From NCBI GenBank assembly GCA_010672785.1, contig JAAHFX010000005.1, forward strand, positions 62,001-126,000: DNA of 64,000 nucleotides, written 5' to 3'. The translations under genes were made by a program, and so were the position numbers. Shown here in pieces: positions 35,072 to 43,564 of this stretch (its first letter is position 1; every line of letters begins with the position of its first letter). A model generated the notes under the pieces. It did no database searches. It was not told where the DNA came from and saw only the letters and a program-made list of their open reading frames with translations. This stretch comes from Sphaerospermopsis sp. SIO1G1 (GTDB lineage: Bacteria; Cyanobacteriota; Cyanobacteriia; Cyanobacteriales; Nostocaceae).

Positions 35072-36283
35072 TTAACGAACTGCTTCAATAGTGGGTGTAC
35101 CATCTGAGTTAATCCAGGCAATTTGAGTAATTGAGCGATCGCGTGCATACTGCCTAATCGCTTCTGTATCTTTTTCGCCGAGATCCATCTCTACCCGCAC
35201 TAAATGAGTAGAATCTCGTAGTTTTTGGGCATATGCAAAAGCAGCAGCGTCTACATTTTCACTGGTTGACACCACTAACCAGTTACTAGCTGGTATGCTT
35301 TGCGGTAATTGCTGACTTGAAGCTAAAATTTGGTATAAATCATCTATACTTAGTTCAAAACCAATACCAGGAATATTTTTACCTTGGGGATGATATAAAC
35401 CTAATAATTGGTCATAACGGCCACCGCTGCCTAATACTTGTGCTTGACCATTTATATCACTGACTATTTCAAATACAATTCCTGTATAGTAGTCAATGGT
35501 TTGAATTAAGCTGAGGTCAAGAATAAGAGAGAATTTACTCTCTGACTCTAGTAATTCTACCAGTGATTTTAGGTTTTTGACAGCTTCTTGTTGATCTGCA
35601 TCTAGAGCTAAACTGCTGACTTTTTGCAGTACATCTTTGCTATCACCGCGTAAGTCTAACATCATTTTGGCACGTTGATGCAATTCTTCCGTGAGTGACA
35701 AGGTATCTAACGTCACACTATCTAAATTAGCGATCGCATTTCTGACTTGACTTCTGATATTCATAGGGAAAGCTTTTAACAAAGATGTAGTTATTCCTGC
35801 TTCCCCTAAGATGAGATGCCAAGAGTCTAAGCCCAAAGCTTCTAAACAGTTAGCGACTAAAGTCAATATTTCAGCATTAGCTAGTAGACTACCAGAACCT
35901 ATTAACTCCACACCAGCTTGATAATATTCTTGCTGACGGTTGTGTCGCCTTTCCCAATTACGACGAAATACATTAGCATTGTAATATAAACGCTGAGGAT
36001 AGATATCATCTACCATGCGAGTAACTACAGTCCGAGCAATAGAAGCTGTTAGTTCTGGGCGTAAACCCAGTTCTTCATCTTGCCCATTTTGTAATTGAAT
36101 CACCTTATGGCGTTGAATTGCTTCACCAGCCATTAAAGTATCCATCCGTTCCAACGTTGAAGTAATAATCCTGTGATATCCCCAACGATGGAAAACCTGT
36201 TGTAACCTTTCTTCAATCCAGCGTTTTTGAGCCACATCTAAGGGTAATAAATCCCTAGCTCCCGCTGCTGGCTGATACACCAT
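35072..36283 (-). CDS. hisZ: ATP phosphoribosyltransferase regulatory subunit
   Basis: 403-residue HisRS paralogue that partners the short form of HisG in the first step of histidine synthesis. The class II synthetase-like core is present (YQPAAGARDLLPLDVAQKRW, GLRPELTASIARTVV, YYQAGVELIGS, YYTGIVFEIVS, GGRYDQLLGLY), but the C-terminal anticodon-binding domain is divergent and short, which favours HisZ over a true histidyl-tRNA synthetase. The ATG shares its A with the TAA of the upstream J-domain gene, so the two are translationally coupled. Confidence 0.88.
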   Translation of the reverse strand: MVYQPAAGARDLLPLDVAQKRWIEERLQQVFHRWGYHRIITSTLERMDTLMAGEAIQRHKVIQLQNGQDEELGLRPELTASIARTVVTRMVDDIYPQRLYYNANVFRRNWERRHNRQQEYYQAGVELIGSGSLLANAEILTLVANCLEALGLDSWHLILGEAGITTSLLKAFPMNIRSQVRNAIANLDSVTLDTLSLTEELHQRAKMMLDLRGDSKDVLQKVSSLALDADQQEAVKNLKSLVELLESESKFSLILDLSLIQTIDYYTGIVFEIVSDINGQAQVLGSGGRYDQLLGLYHPQGKNIPGIGFELSIDDLYQILASSQQLPQSIPASNWLVVSTSENVDAAAFAYAQKLRDSTHLVRVEMDLGEKDTEAIRQYARDRSITQIAWINSDGTPTIEAVR

Positions 36284-37215
36284 TATTTTTTCTTCCCACC
36301 AAACAAACCACCAAATAAACCACCACTTCCAGACTTCTCTGGTTGTGTTTTTTCATTATCAGCAGATTTCTTCACTTGAGTGCTAGGTTTAATTCCCAAG
36401 GCTTGATCAACTTTGGGTTTCCATACCAGTGCTAATTGTTCCTTGGGATCTAATTTCAGCGCATTATCAAAGTGAATTTTTGCCATTTTTAGCTGATTTT
36501 GCCGCAAATACACCAGTGCCAATAAGCTATGACAGCGGCCATTTTTTGGCTCAAGTTTCAAGGCCTCCTGTAATTCTACTGTGGCCTGGGTAAATTGTTC
36601 ACTTTCAATTAAGCTTTGAGCGCGACGTTGATACTTTTCAACTAGAGTATCTTTTTTGGCTGGTGGTGGTGGGGGTGGAGGTGAGGGTGTAATGGAACGG
36701 CTTTGAGTAGTTACTGCTAGAGATGTACTCATAACTTTTCCAGCACTCCGCATTAAATAAACCAAATTGAGTTCACTAATTTGGGCAATTATTTGGGTAG
36801 TTTGTTCTAGATTCTCATACTGGGTTTGTGAAATTTTCGCTATTTCTTGTTTGTAAAGGAGTTCAAAATTGGGAGCTGCTACTAGTTGCTTGGCTGCATC
36901 TGTAACTAACTCTACTCCTTTAGATTCTTTGGCTAATCTCTTACCAATTTGAGACAGAACTAAATTGTATTCTGCTCGACTTTTTTCTACATAAAGTTTT
37001 TCGTATGCTGGATTTACCAACCTAGATAACAATTGATTGGCAATTTCTTTTTCATGATTTTTGGCAACATAAGAGCTATCTGGGTGCAAGCGACGAGCTA
37101 TTTTCAGATAACGTTTACGTACTTCACCAGCACTAGCGTCAACTGGAACACACAAAACGGCGTGATAATCTGTAAAGTCAAACTTGAATAATCCACCATC
37201 TATTATTAAAGACAT
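36283..37215 (-). CDS. J-domain protein with TPR repeats
   Basis: 310 residues. An N-terminal J domain (about 12-85) keeps the HPD motif in ARRLHPDSSYV, so it can stimulate a DnaK. A middle helical part (90-170) and a Pro-rich linker (SPPPPPPPAKK) lead to TPR units (about 190-265: AQSLIESEQFTQATVELQEA, RCHSLLALVYLRQNQLKMAK). The tail is Gly/Lys-rich (GGLFGGLFGGKKK). It overlaps hisZ by one base. What it folds or anchors is unknown. Confidence 0.85.
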   Translation of the reverse strand: MSLIIDGGLFKFDFTDYHAVLCVPVDASAGEVRKRYLKIARRLHPDSSYVAKNHEKEIANQLLSRLVNPAYEKLYVEKSRAEYNLVLSQIGKRLAKESKGVELVTDAAKQLVAAPNFELLYKQEIAKISQTQYENLEQTTQIIAQISELNLVYLMRSAGKVMSTSLAVTTQSRSITPSPPPPPPPAKKDTLVEKYQRRAQSLIESEQFTQATVELQEALKLEPKNGRCHSLLALVYLRQNQLKMAKIHFDNALKLDPKEQLALVWKPKVDQALGIKPSTQVKKSADNEKTQPEKSGSGGLFGGLFGGKKK

Positions 37216-37304
37216 AATCGCAATTTCGCACCCAAGTAGCAGTGTTTCTATAGTTTACCTAGTCAACAATATTAATTTAACAGCCAATGATAGTTTCACC
37301 GATG

Positions 37305-38114
37305 TTACCAATTTGACAAAGGTTTGATATACATAAGCTCTTTACTAATACTGTCGTGAAGATAATTGTTGCTGGCTAGGATTCTTCCGGAATCAATTTG
37401 TAAATCACCACCATTATATGCGGTGACTTTACCACCTGCTTCCTCGACCAAAATTATACCAGCTGCTATATCCCAGGGAGCAATACCTCTTTCCCAATAT
37501 CCATCTAAACGACCGCAGGCTACATAAGCTAAATCCAGGGAAGCTGAACCCCCACGCCTTACTCCTTGAGTCAAATGAGTAAAATGACAAAATTCTGCAT
37601 AGTTGTTGTCATTAGTTTCCCTTCGATCATAGGCAAAACCTGTAACTAATAGACTTTTACTTAATTCAGAAGTTTGGGAAACTTGAATAGGGCGGCGGTT
37701 ACGTGTTGCACCTAAACCAGCAGCAGCCCGAAATAACTCGTCATGGTAAGGATCATAAATTACCCCTACTTTTGGTACACCTTGAATCAATAAACCGATA
37801 GAAACAGCAAAACAAGGATATTGGTGAGCATAGTTAGTTGTGCCATCTAAAGGATCTATTGCCCAAAGATATTCACTATTTTGATCGCCAAGTTTTCCTG
37901 ATTCTTCGGCCAAGATGGAATGGTGAGGAAAGTGACGATTGATAATTTCTAAAATTACCTGTTCAGAGGCTTTATCAGCAGCGGTAACTAAATCACCTGG
38001 TCTACCTTTTTCAGTAATTGCATCTTCGACTTTCCCTAGATAGTCTTGCAAAACTACTCCTGCTGTCAAGGCTGCTTCGGTAGCTATATCCAAAAATGTT
38101 TGTAAGTTAGTCAT
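37305..38114 (-). CDS. Inositol monophosphatase family protein
   Basis: 269-residue Mg-dependent, Li-sensitive-type phosphatase. The metal-binding motifs are complete: LAEESG near 70, WAIDPLDGTTNYAHQYPCF near 87-105 and IAPWDIAAGIILVEEAGG near 218-235. It may act on inositol-1-phosphate or, as in some cyanobacterial homologues, on other sugar phosphates; the substrate is not decided. Its promoter region carries a family B MITE. Confidence 0.9.
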   Translation of the reverse strand: MTNLQTFLDIATEAALTAGVVLQDYLGKVEDAITEKGRPGDLVTAADKASEQVILEIINRHFPHHSILAEESGKLGDQNSEYLWAIDPLDGTTNYAHQYPCFAVSIGLLIQGVPKVGVIYDPYHDELFRAAAGLGATRNRRPIQVSQTSELSKSLLVTGFAYDRRETNDNNYAEFCHFTHLTQGVRRGGSASLDLAYVACGRLDGYWERGIAPWDIAAGIILVEEAGGKVTAYNGGDLQIDSGRILASNNYLHDSISKELMYIKPLSNW

Positions 38115-38119
38115 TAGTT

Positions 38120-38261
38120 ATAGTGATCCGATTTGATTTATGTCCGCGTAGCGTGGCGTTAGCCATATTTTTCGTGGAGTCAGGGAATAGGGAATAGGGA
38201 ATAGAGAAGAATAATTTACGTATATACTGAGTTCCGTTCAAAAATCAAATAGGAGTCCTAT
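38120..38261. repeat. MITE, family B (copy 1)
   Basis: About 142 bp with imperfect 22-bp terminal inverted repeats: ATAGTGATCCGATTTGATTT at the left; the right end reads AAATCAAATAGGAGTCCTAT. The interior has GTCCGCGTAGCGTGGCGTTA and GAATAGG heptamers. A second complete copy lies inverted at 43142-43277. Confidence 0.85.
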
Positions 38262-38336
38262 ATTTATTTACTAGTTATTAATACCCCATCACCCCAACTC
38301 CCCATCACCCTATCACCCTATCACCCCCTCATCCCG

Positions 38337-38930
38337 TCACCTATACATTCTCCGAAATTCACTGGGAGTAAGGCGCATGGGTTTTTCGGGATTCCAAATA
38401 CCTTTGCCCATAATTCTCGCCCAGTGTTGAGCATTTTCTAGACGTTTGTCATATTTGTGGTTTGGAGATCGCGGTGTAAAAAGAGCATATCCTTGTTTAA
38501 TAACTTGTTCATTCAACAACATCTTATCTTTCCACACGTAAGCTAGATTGCGACCAAATTTATCTTTGTTTTTGATATCAAATTCTAACTGGATAGTTTT
38601 TTCACCATTACCAATTAATTTTTCTATCATTTCTTTAGCATTGTATCCCCAAGGACGTTGACCCAAGTCTGGAGCATTTAATCCTATTAATCTAACGGGA
38701 GATATTAAGTTGGGTTGTTTTCCCATGCCTATAACTTCTAAGGTTTGACCACTGACTACTCTTGCGAGTTTGACTTCAGTCATGAGGCTTGTTGGTTGGT
38801 TTTTGTTTTGGCAACTCACCAACAATAACAAACAGAATAAAATTACCATGTTTCGCGCCCAGATGCCCAGATGGGGTACTAAGGCGGCAATTTTACCCTG
38901 GGGATATTTGCACCTTGGTACTATGTTCAT
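38337..38930 (-). CDS. Thermonuclease (SNase-like) family lipoprotein
   Basis: 197 residues. A hydrophobic segment MVILFCLLLLVSC ends in a lipobox Cys, preceded by a 27-residue basic stretch if the ATG at 38930 is used; ATG 38849 would start at MVILF. The nuclease fold follows: ARVVSGQTLEVIG, VRLIGLNAPDLGQRPWG, QLEFDIKNKDKFGRNLAYVW and QGYALFTPR. The substrate-loop residues Arg (VRLIG), Glu/Asp and Arg (FGRNLAY) are in place. A surface nuclease is plausible. Confidence 0.82.
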   Translation of the reverse strand: MNIVPRCKYPQGKIAALVPHLGIWARNMVILFCLLLLVSCQNKNQPTSLMTEVKLARVVSGQTLEVIGMGKQPNLISPVRLIGLNAPDLGQRPWGYNAKEMIEKLIGNGEKTIQLEFDIKNKDKFGRNLAYVWKDKMLLNEQVIKQGYALFTPRSPNHKYDKRLENAQHWARIMGKGIWNPEKPMRLTPSEFRRMYR

Positions 38931-38939
38931 TTTTTACCC

Positions 38940-39308
38940 CTAATCTTCATCTAGGGGTAAGCCGGCTTTGACTTTACCTTTACCAAAAAATCGTCCAAAT
39001 TGAAGTTCATACACTTCGTCTTCGTCTTGTGTTTCTACTTCTAAGTTAGAACAAGCATAACTTACACACAGTAAGGCGTAGCCTCGACGGCGTAATTCTG
39101 GGGATAGTCCAATGGCTTCAGGTTGGTAAATTTCTCCGGAGATGACCCGCACAGCACAGGTTGTACAAGCACCGTTACGACATGAAAAGGGTAATTCTAT
39201 ACCATTATGTTCGGCTGTATGTAGAATGTAGCGGTCTTCTGGAACTTCTAAGGTATGTGATTTACCTGTTTGGCGATCATTAACTGTAATTGTGTGAGTT
39301 TGAATCAT
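38940..39308 (-). CDS. [2Fe-2S] ferredoxin with C-terminal extension
   Basis: 122-residue plant-type ferredoxin. Cluster ligands are CRNGACTTC near residues 43-51 and the Cys in LLCVSYACSNLEVETQ near 80. A 25-residue tail (YELQFGRFFGKGKVKAGLPL) sets it apart from photosynthetic PetF and resembles the FdC2-type minor ferredoxins. Its partner is unknown. Upstream of the nuclease gene on the same strand, 9 bp away, so perhaps cotranscribed. Confidence 0.9.
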   Translation of the reverse strand: MIQTHTITVNDRQTGKSHTLEVPEDRYILHTAEHNGIELPFSCRNGACTTCAVRVISGEIYQPEAIGLSPELRRRGYALLCVSYACSNLEVETQDEDEVYELQFGRFFGKGKVKAGLPLDED

Positions 39309-39415
39309 CTTGATTTTTACTGGGAAATGTGAGATTGTTAGTCTATTGTAAAAATGTTTGATCAGTTATTTGCATTTTTTACAGTTTTAGTTTATGATGG
39401 AAATTCATGACACCT

Positions 39416-39502
39416 GGAGAGGTGGCCGAGCGGTTTAAGGCGCAGCACTGGAAATGCTGTTATGCAGAAATGTATACGAGGGTTCGAATCCCTCCTTCTC
39501 CG
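39416..39502 (+). tRNA. tRNA-Ser(GGA)
   Basis: An 87-nt class II tRNA. Acceptor GGAGAGG pairs with CTTCTCC. The anticodon arm CAGCA, loop CTGGAAA, TGCTG gives anticodon GGA. A long variable arm (TTATGCAGAAATGTATACGA) is typical of Ser. The T-arm is GAGGGTTCGAATCCCTC. No CCA is encoded. TTTTTT follows immediately and should end transcription. Confidence 0.96.
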
Positions 39503-39915
39503 TTTTTTATATCGTATTTTTAGCTATATAAGTTGTACATATTTAGCAGCAGTATTAAATCAGAACTTTTTAACAGCAAATAATTACTGTTTGCTCCAAA
39601 GATGTTAAATTAATTTTGCTCAGGTAATAAGAACTCTTAGTACCTAGTTGTTCGCTCCGTGTAGTAAAAATATTAGTAAACATTCCCTTAACTATGTACT
39701 ACACGCACGGATAGTCACTAGCTATGGATTCAGCTAATATGACTATCATATAAATCCTATCAAGTTTTTGATTTTCTTGATCAAGAAATAGTAATTTATA
39801 AGCAAAAACAACAGCAGCTAATGGCAGTGTGCAGTTAGCGTATATGTACTTATTTTTACTCAAAAATTTGAGTTAACTCAGATATACAGTATTTATAATT
39901 TTAACCAGGTTGATT
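39503..39915. other. Intergenic region with a family D MITE end
   Basis: GATGTTAAATTAATTTTGCTCAGGTA at about 39601 (only its ends quoted elsewhere) matches the right end of the family D element at 5872-5895. No gene or RNA is otherwise seen. Confidence 0.45.
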
Positions 39916-40527
39916 ATGAAATTTTTACACCGTCCTGATTTGTATGCTTGGAGTTGCTTTAATCTAGCACGAAATATTGATTTTAATGGTGTTGCCTGGA
40001 TACACTCAGAGGGTAATATATTAATTGATCCAGTAGCTTTATCTAACCATGATTGGAATCATTTAGAATCTTTAGGTGGTGTGAATTGGATTGTGTTGAC
40101 GAACTCAGATCACCTTAGAGCAGCAAAAGAAATTGCTAGTCAAACCTATGCTAAAATCGCTGGGCCGATAGGAGAAAAGGATAATTTTCCTATTTTTTGC
40201 GATCGCTGGTTAGCTGATGGTGACGAAGTGGTACCAGGATTAAAGGTGATGGAAATGCAAGGTTCAAAAACTCCTGGGGAATTAGCTTTACTATTGGAAG
40301 AAACAACATTAATTACAGGTGATTTATTGCGATCGCCTATAGCTGGAACTTTATCTATTTTACCACAAGCAAAACTACGTAACCCCCAAAAAGCGATTGC
40401 ATCAGTTCACAGATTAACAAAACTACCAAAAGTAGAATCTATCTTAGTTGGTGATGGTTGGTCTGTATTCAGAGATGGAAGAAAAAGATTAAAAGAGCTA
40501 GCAGAAGTGTTGTCAATTGATGGCTAA
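39916..40527 (+). CDS. Divergent metallo-beta-lactamase-fold protein
   Basis: 203 residues: MKFLHRPDLYAWSCFNLARN, GVAWIHSEGNILIDPVALSN, then WIVLTNSDHLRAAKEIASQT and LALLLEETTLITGDLLRSPI. The arrangement matches the MBL fold, but the zinc motif HxHxDH is reduced to TNSDH, so several metal ligands are missing. It may be non-catalytic or bind another ligand. ATG 39916 with AGG upstream is preferred to TTG 39910. Confidence 0.7.
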   Translation: MKFLHRPDLYAWSCFNLARNIDFNGVAWIHSEGNILIDPVALSNHDWNHLESLGGVNWIVLTNSDHLRAAKEIASQTYAKIAGPIGEKDNFPIFCDRWLADGDEVVPGLKVMEMQGSKTPGELALLLEETTLITGDLLRSPIAGTLSILPQAKLRNPQKAIASVHRLTKLPKVESILVGDGWSVFRDGRKRLKELAEVLSIDG

Positions 40528-40791
40528 AACAATAGCATCTTCAAACTGCTTGAAAATTTAATTATTTGAAGTGTCACTTAAGGCTACAATCGCAGATAGG
40601 AAATGAAATTTTGTTCTGATTACAGATATGTTTTTGTTTGACACATAGTCGCTCCAGTCCGAGAGATTAGGAGTTTTATTTATGTAATTTTTCAATCTCA
40701 TATCTAGTTTTTTACTTCTTAAACTTCTAGTTTCTAGGTGGAAGTGCTTGCGTTTCTGACATAAAAAATTAGCCCTCGGAATATACTGATT

Positions 40792-41394
40792 ATGAGTGGT
40801 TTTATCAATGACAAAAAACAAATTTTTGACATCTGGTCATCAAGCTATGATTGGACATTTCCATCTTTTATTTACCAAGCTATTCAGAAAAGATTGATGT
40901 CTAAAATTGAAATTTGTGGAAATGCAGATGTATTAGATTTAGGATGTGGAACAGGACAACTATTCAATAAACTAGGTAATGAATACCCAGAATTGCGCGG
41001 TATTGGTTTAGATTTATCACCCAAAATGATACAGATAGCTAGAGCAAAAAATAAGCACCGTCCCCGATTTATTTATATTGAGGGAAACGCTGAAATATTA
41101 CCTTTTGCAGAAGGGCAATTTGACGCAGTATTTAATAATATTAGTTTCTTACATTATCAAAATCCCCAACAAGTTATGAAGGAAGTCAAACGCGTACTTA
41201 ACCCCGGGGGTAAATTTTATTTAGTTGATATTATTCCTAACGATTCATCTCTTGATTTTATCAACAATAATCTAACAAAGATCAAATTTTATAACCTGAA
41301 ACAGCGGGAGCAAATGGGTATAAATGTAGAATTTTCATGCTTAGGACATGATTACTTATTAGGTTTTGTAGTGCTAACAACTTTTATTAACTAG
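40792..41394 (+). CDS. Class I SAM-dependent methyltransferase
   Basis: 200 residues with the Rossmann methyltransferase motifs: VLDLGCGTGQLFNKLG (motif I, about 45-60), GIGLDLSPKMIQIARAK (II), EGNAEILPFAEGQFDAVFNN (III) and VLNPGGKFYLVDI (IV). Close to UbiE/ArsM-like small-molecule methyltransferases, substrate unknown. It has unusually low GC and lies alone between two AT-rich gaps. Confidence 0.85.
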   Translation: MSGFINDKKQIFDIWSSSYDWTFPSFIYQAIQKRLMSKIEICGNADVLDLGCGTGQLFNKLGNEYPELRGIGLDLSPKMIQIARAKNKHRPRFIYIEGNAEILPFAEGQFDAVFNNISFLHYQNPQQVMKEVKRVLNPGGKFYLVDIIPNDSSLDFINNNLTKIKFYNLKQREQMGINVEFSCLGHDYLLGFVVLTTFIN

Positions 41395-41400
41395 CTTATA

Positions 41401-41482
41401 GCAAATTGATGTGAAGCTACATATAATCAGAGGCTAAAAGTCTTATTAATTCAAGAATCATTCGATGTAGCTTCATGCAAAA
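41401..41482. repeat. Imperfect inverted repeat
   Basis: TGAAGCTACAT near 41412-41422 is inverted as ATGTAGCTTCA at 41465-41475, separated by about 42 bp. It may be a terminator stem or a small palindromic element. No T-run follows. Confidence 0.4.
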
Positions 41483-41662
41483 ATGGAATACTCCTGATAT
41501 AGTATTTCCCATGCTTATGAATCACAAAATCATGAAGTACCAATATTGTTTAGTTTTAGGAAGTAGGGAAAAGTAAAATAGGAAAAGCTATATTTTCTAT
41601 ATGTATTAGTTTTTGATATAAAAATATCCTAATAAAAACTTTAAACTGGATTAATATCTCAC

Positions 41663-43108
41663 ATGAACCTGCCTAAAAACACAGAAATTGACGAAATTTG
41701 TACAGCATTAAAAGTCATCTGGGGTTACAGTAATTTTCGTCCACCACAAAGAGAAATAGTTAATAGTATTTTATCAGCAAAAGACGCATTAATTATCATG
41801 CCTACAGGAGCAGGAAAATCCATTTGTTTTCAACTTCCTGCACTAATAAAAACGGGTTTGACTTTAGTAGTTTCTCCCTTGGTTGCTTTAATGGAAAACC
41901 AAGTAGAAGAACTTAGACAAAAAAGACAAAAAGCCGCACTTTTACACAGTACAATATCTGCATCTCAGAAACGTATAACTTTACAAAGTATAGAAAAACA
42001 ACAACTTAGATTATTGTATTTATCCCCAGAGACTTTATTAAGTTCTCCAGTTTGGGAAAGGTTATCTCACCCCGAATTAAAAATCAATGGAATTATTCTA
42101 GATGAAGCACATTGTTTAGTACAGTGGGGTGATACATTTCGTCCTGCATATCGGCGTTTAGGTGCAGTACGTCCAGCATTATTACAAACAAAACCACCAG
42201 GAACTAAAATAAGTCTTGCTGCTTTCACTGCAACTGCTGATCCTATTGCCAAAAAAATAATTTCTGAAGTATTAAAATTACAACAACCTGCGAGTTTTAA
42301 ACTTAATCCTTACCGAGCTAATTTATCCCTAGAAGTCAGAATTACTTGGACTCCTAGAGGAAGAAAAAAACAGTTATTAAAATTTATCCAAAAACATGAA
42401 AATCAAACAGGTCTGATTTATGTAAGAAATAGAAAAGATAGTGATGAGTTAGTATTATGGTTGACAGAAATAGGATATAATACAGTTAGTTATCATGCAG
42501 GTTTAGGTGCAACAATAAGAAGAGAAATTGAAGAAAGTTGGTTTAGTGGAAAAGTACCTTTTGTAGTTTGTACCTCTGCATTTGGAATGGGAATTAATAA
42601 ACCAGATGTACGATGGGTAACACATTTCCATGCACCACATTTATTATCAGAATATTTGCAGGAGATAGGGAGAGCAGGAAGAGATGGAAAACCAGCAGCA
42701 GCGCTGACTTTAATTAGCGAACCAACGGGATTTTTAGATAATCAAGATCAGCAAAGACAGCAGTTTTTTGAGCAACAGATATTTAAACAACAACAAAAAG
42801 CACAGATGTTAGTGAAGAAGTTACCTGAACGGGGAGAATTAACATCTATAATTCAACAATTTCCTGATGTTGCAATGGCACTTTCATTATTGCATAGTAG
42901 TGGAAAGCTACAATGGCTTGATCCTTTTAACTATCAGATTTTAAATAAGCCAAGAAATTTATTAAATCAACAGTCTCAAGGTGTTAAACAGATGAGAAAA
43001 TATTTGTATAGTAAAAAATGTCGTTGGTGGTTTTTACTAGATGCTTTTGGCTTTGGAAAAGAGGCTGAAAATTGGCGTTGTGGTCATTGTGATAATTGTC
43101 AGAATTAG
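41663..43108 (+). CDS. recQ: ATP-dependent DNA helicase RecQ (short form)
   Basis: 481-residue superfamily 2, 3'-5' helicase for recombination and fork repair. Motif I MPTGAGKSICFQLPAL, motif II ILDEAHCLVQWGDTFRPAYR, AFTATADP (III), VVCTSAFGMGINKPDVRWV (V) and EYLQEIGRAGRDGKP (VI). The zinc-binding end RCGHCDNCQ is present, but the winged-helix and HRDC domains are absent, so this is the compact cyanobacterial type rather than the full-length RecQ. Confidence 0.9.
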   Translation: MNLPKNTEIDEICTALKVIWGYSNFRPPQREIVNSILSAKDALIIMPTGAGKSICFQLPALIKTGLTLVVSPLVALMENQVEELRQKRQKAALLHSTISASQKRITLQSIEKQQLRLLYLSPETLLSSPVWERLSHPELKINGIILDEAHCLVQWGDTFRPAYRRLGAVRPALLQTKPPGTKISLAAFTATADPIAKKIISEVLKLQQPASFKLNPYRANLSLEVRITWTPRGRKKQLLKFIQKHENQTGLIYVRNRKDSDELVLWLTEIGYNTVSYHAGLGATIRREIEESWFSGKVPFVVCTSAFGMGINKPDVRWVTHFHAPHLLSEYLQEIGRAGRDGKPAAALTLISEPTGFLDNQDQQRQQFFEQQIFKQQQKAQMLVKKLPERGELTSIIQQFPDVAMALSLLHSSGKLQWLDPFNYQILNKPRNLLNQQSQGVKQMRKYLYSKKCRWWFLLDAFGFGKEAENWRCGHCDNCQN

Positions 43109-43141
43109 ATTTTAAGTTAGTAAAAGCTAATAAAATTATAT

Positions 43142-43277
43142 ATAGGAGTCCTATTTGATTTTTGAACAGAACTCAGTATATACGTAAATTCTTCTTCCCT
43201 GTTCCCTGTTCCCTGACTTCACGAACAATATGGCTAACGCCACGCTACGCGGACATAAATCAAATCGGATCACTATA
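43142..43277. repeat. MITE, family B (copy 2, inverted)
   Basis: The inverse of the element at 38120-38261: ATAGGAGTCCTATTTGATTT at the left and AAATCGGATCACTAT at the right, with GGCTAACGCCACGCTACGCG inside. Confidence 0.85.
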
Positions 43278-43564
43278 ATTCAAACTAAATCCTAACTTGA
43301 GTATCCGCTGACTGTCAAATTTCCTATCTTTATATTATATTTATGAATGGGTAAAATTTACAGAATAAACAAATTAAAAAAGCAAATATACATTAAACAC
43401 TAAAAACACAAGGATTCAGGATACAGAATACAGGATTAAGAACGAATTAGAGTGTTCAAGTTATTTTAGAGAATAGATGAAAAATCAATACTTGAAGCTC
43501 ACTCTTACTACAAACCAATATTCTGACTCCTGACTCCTGACTCCTGATTCCTCAAATCTACAAT

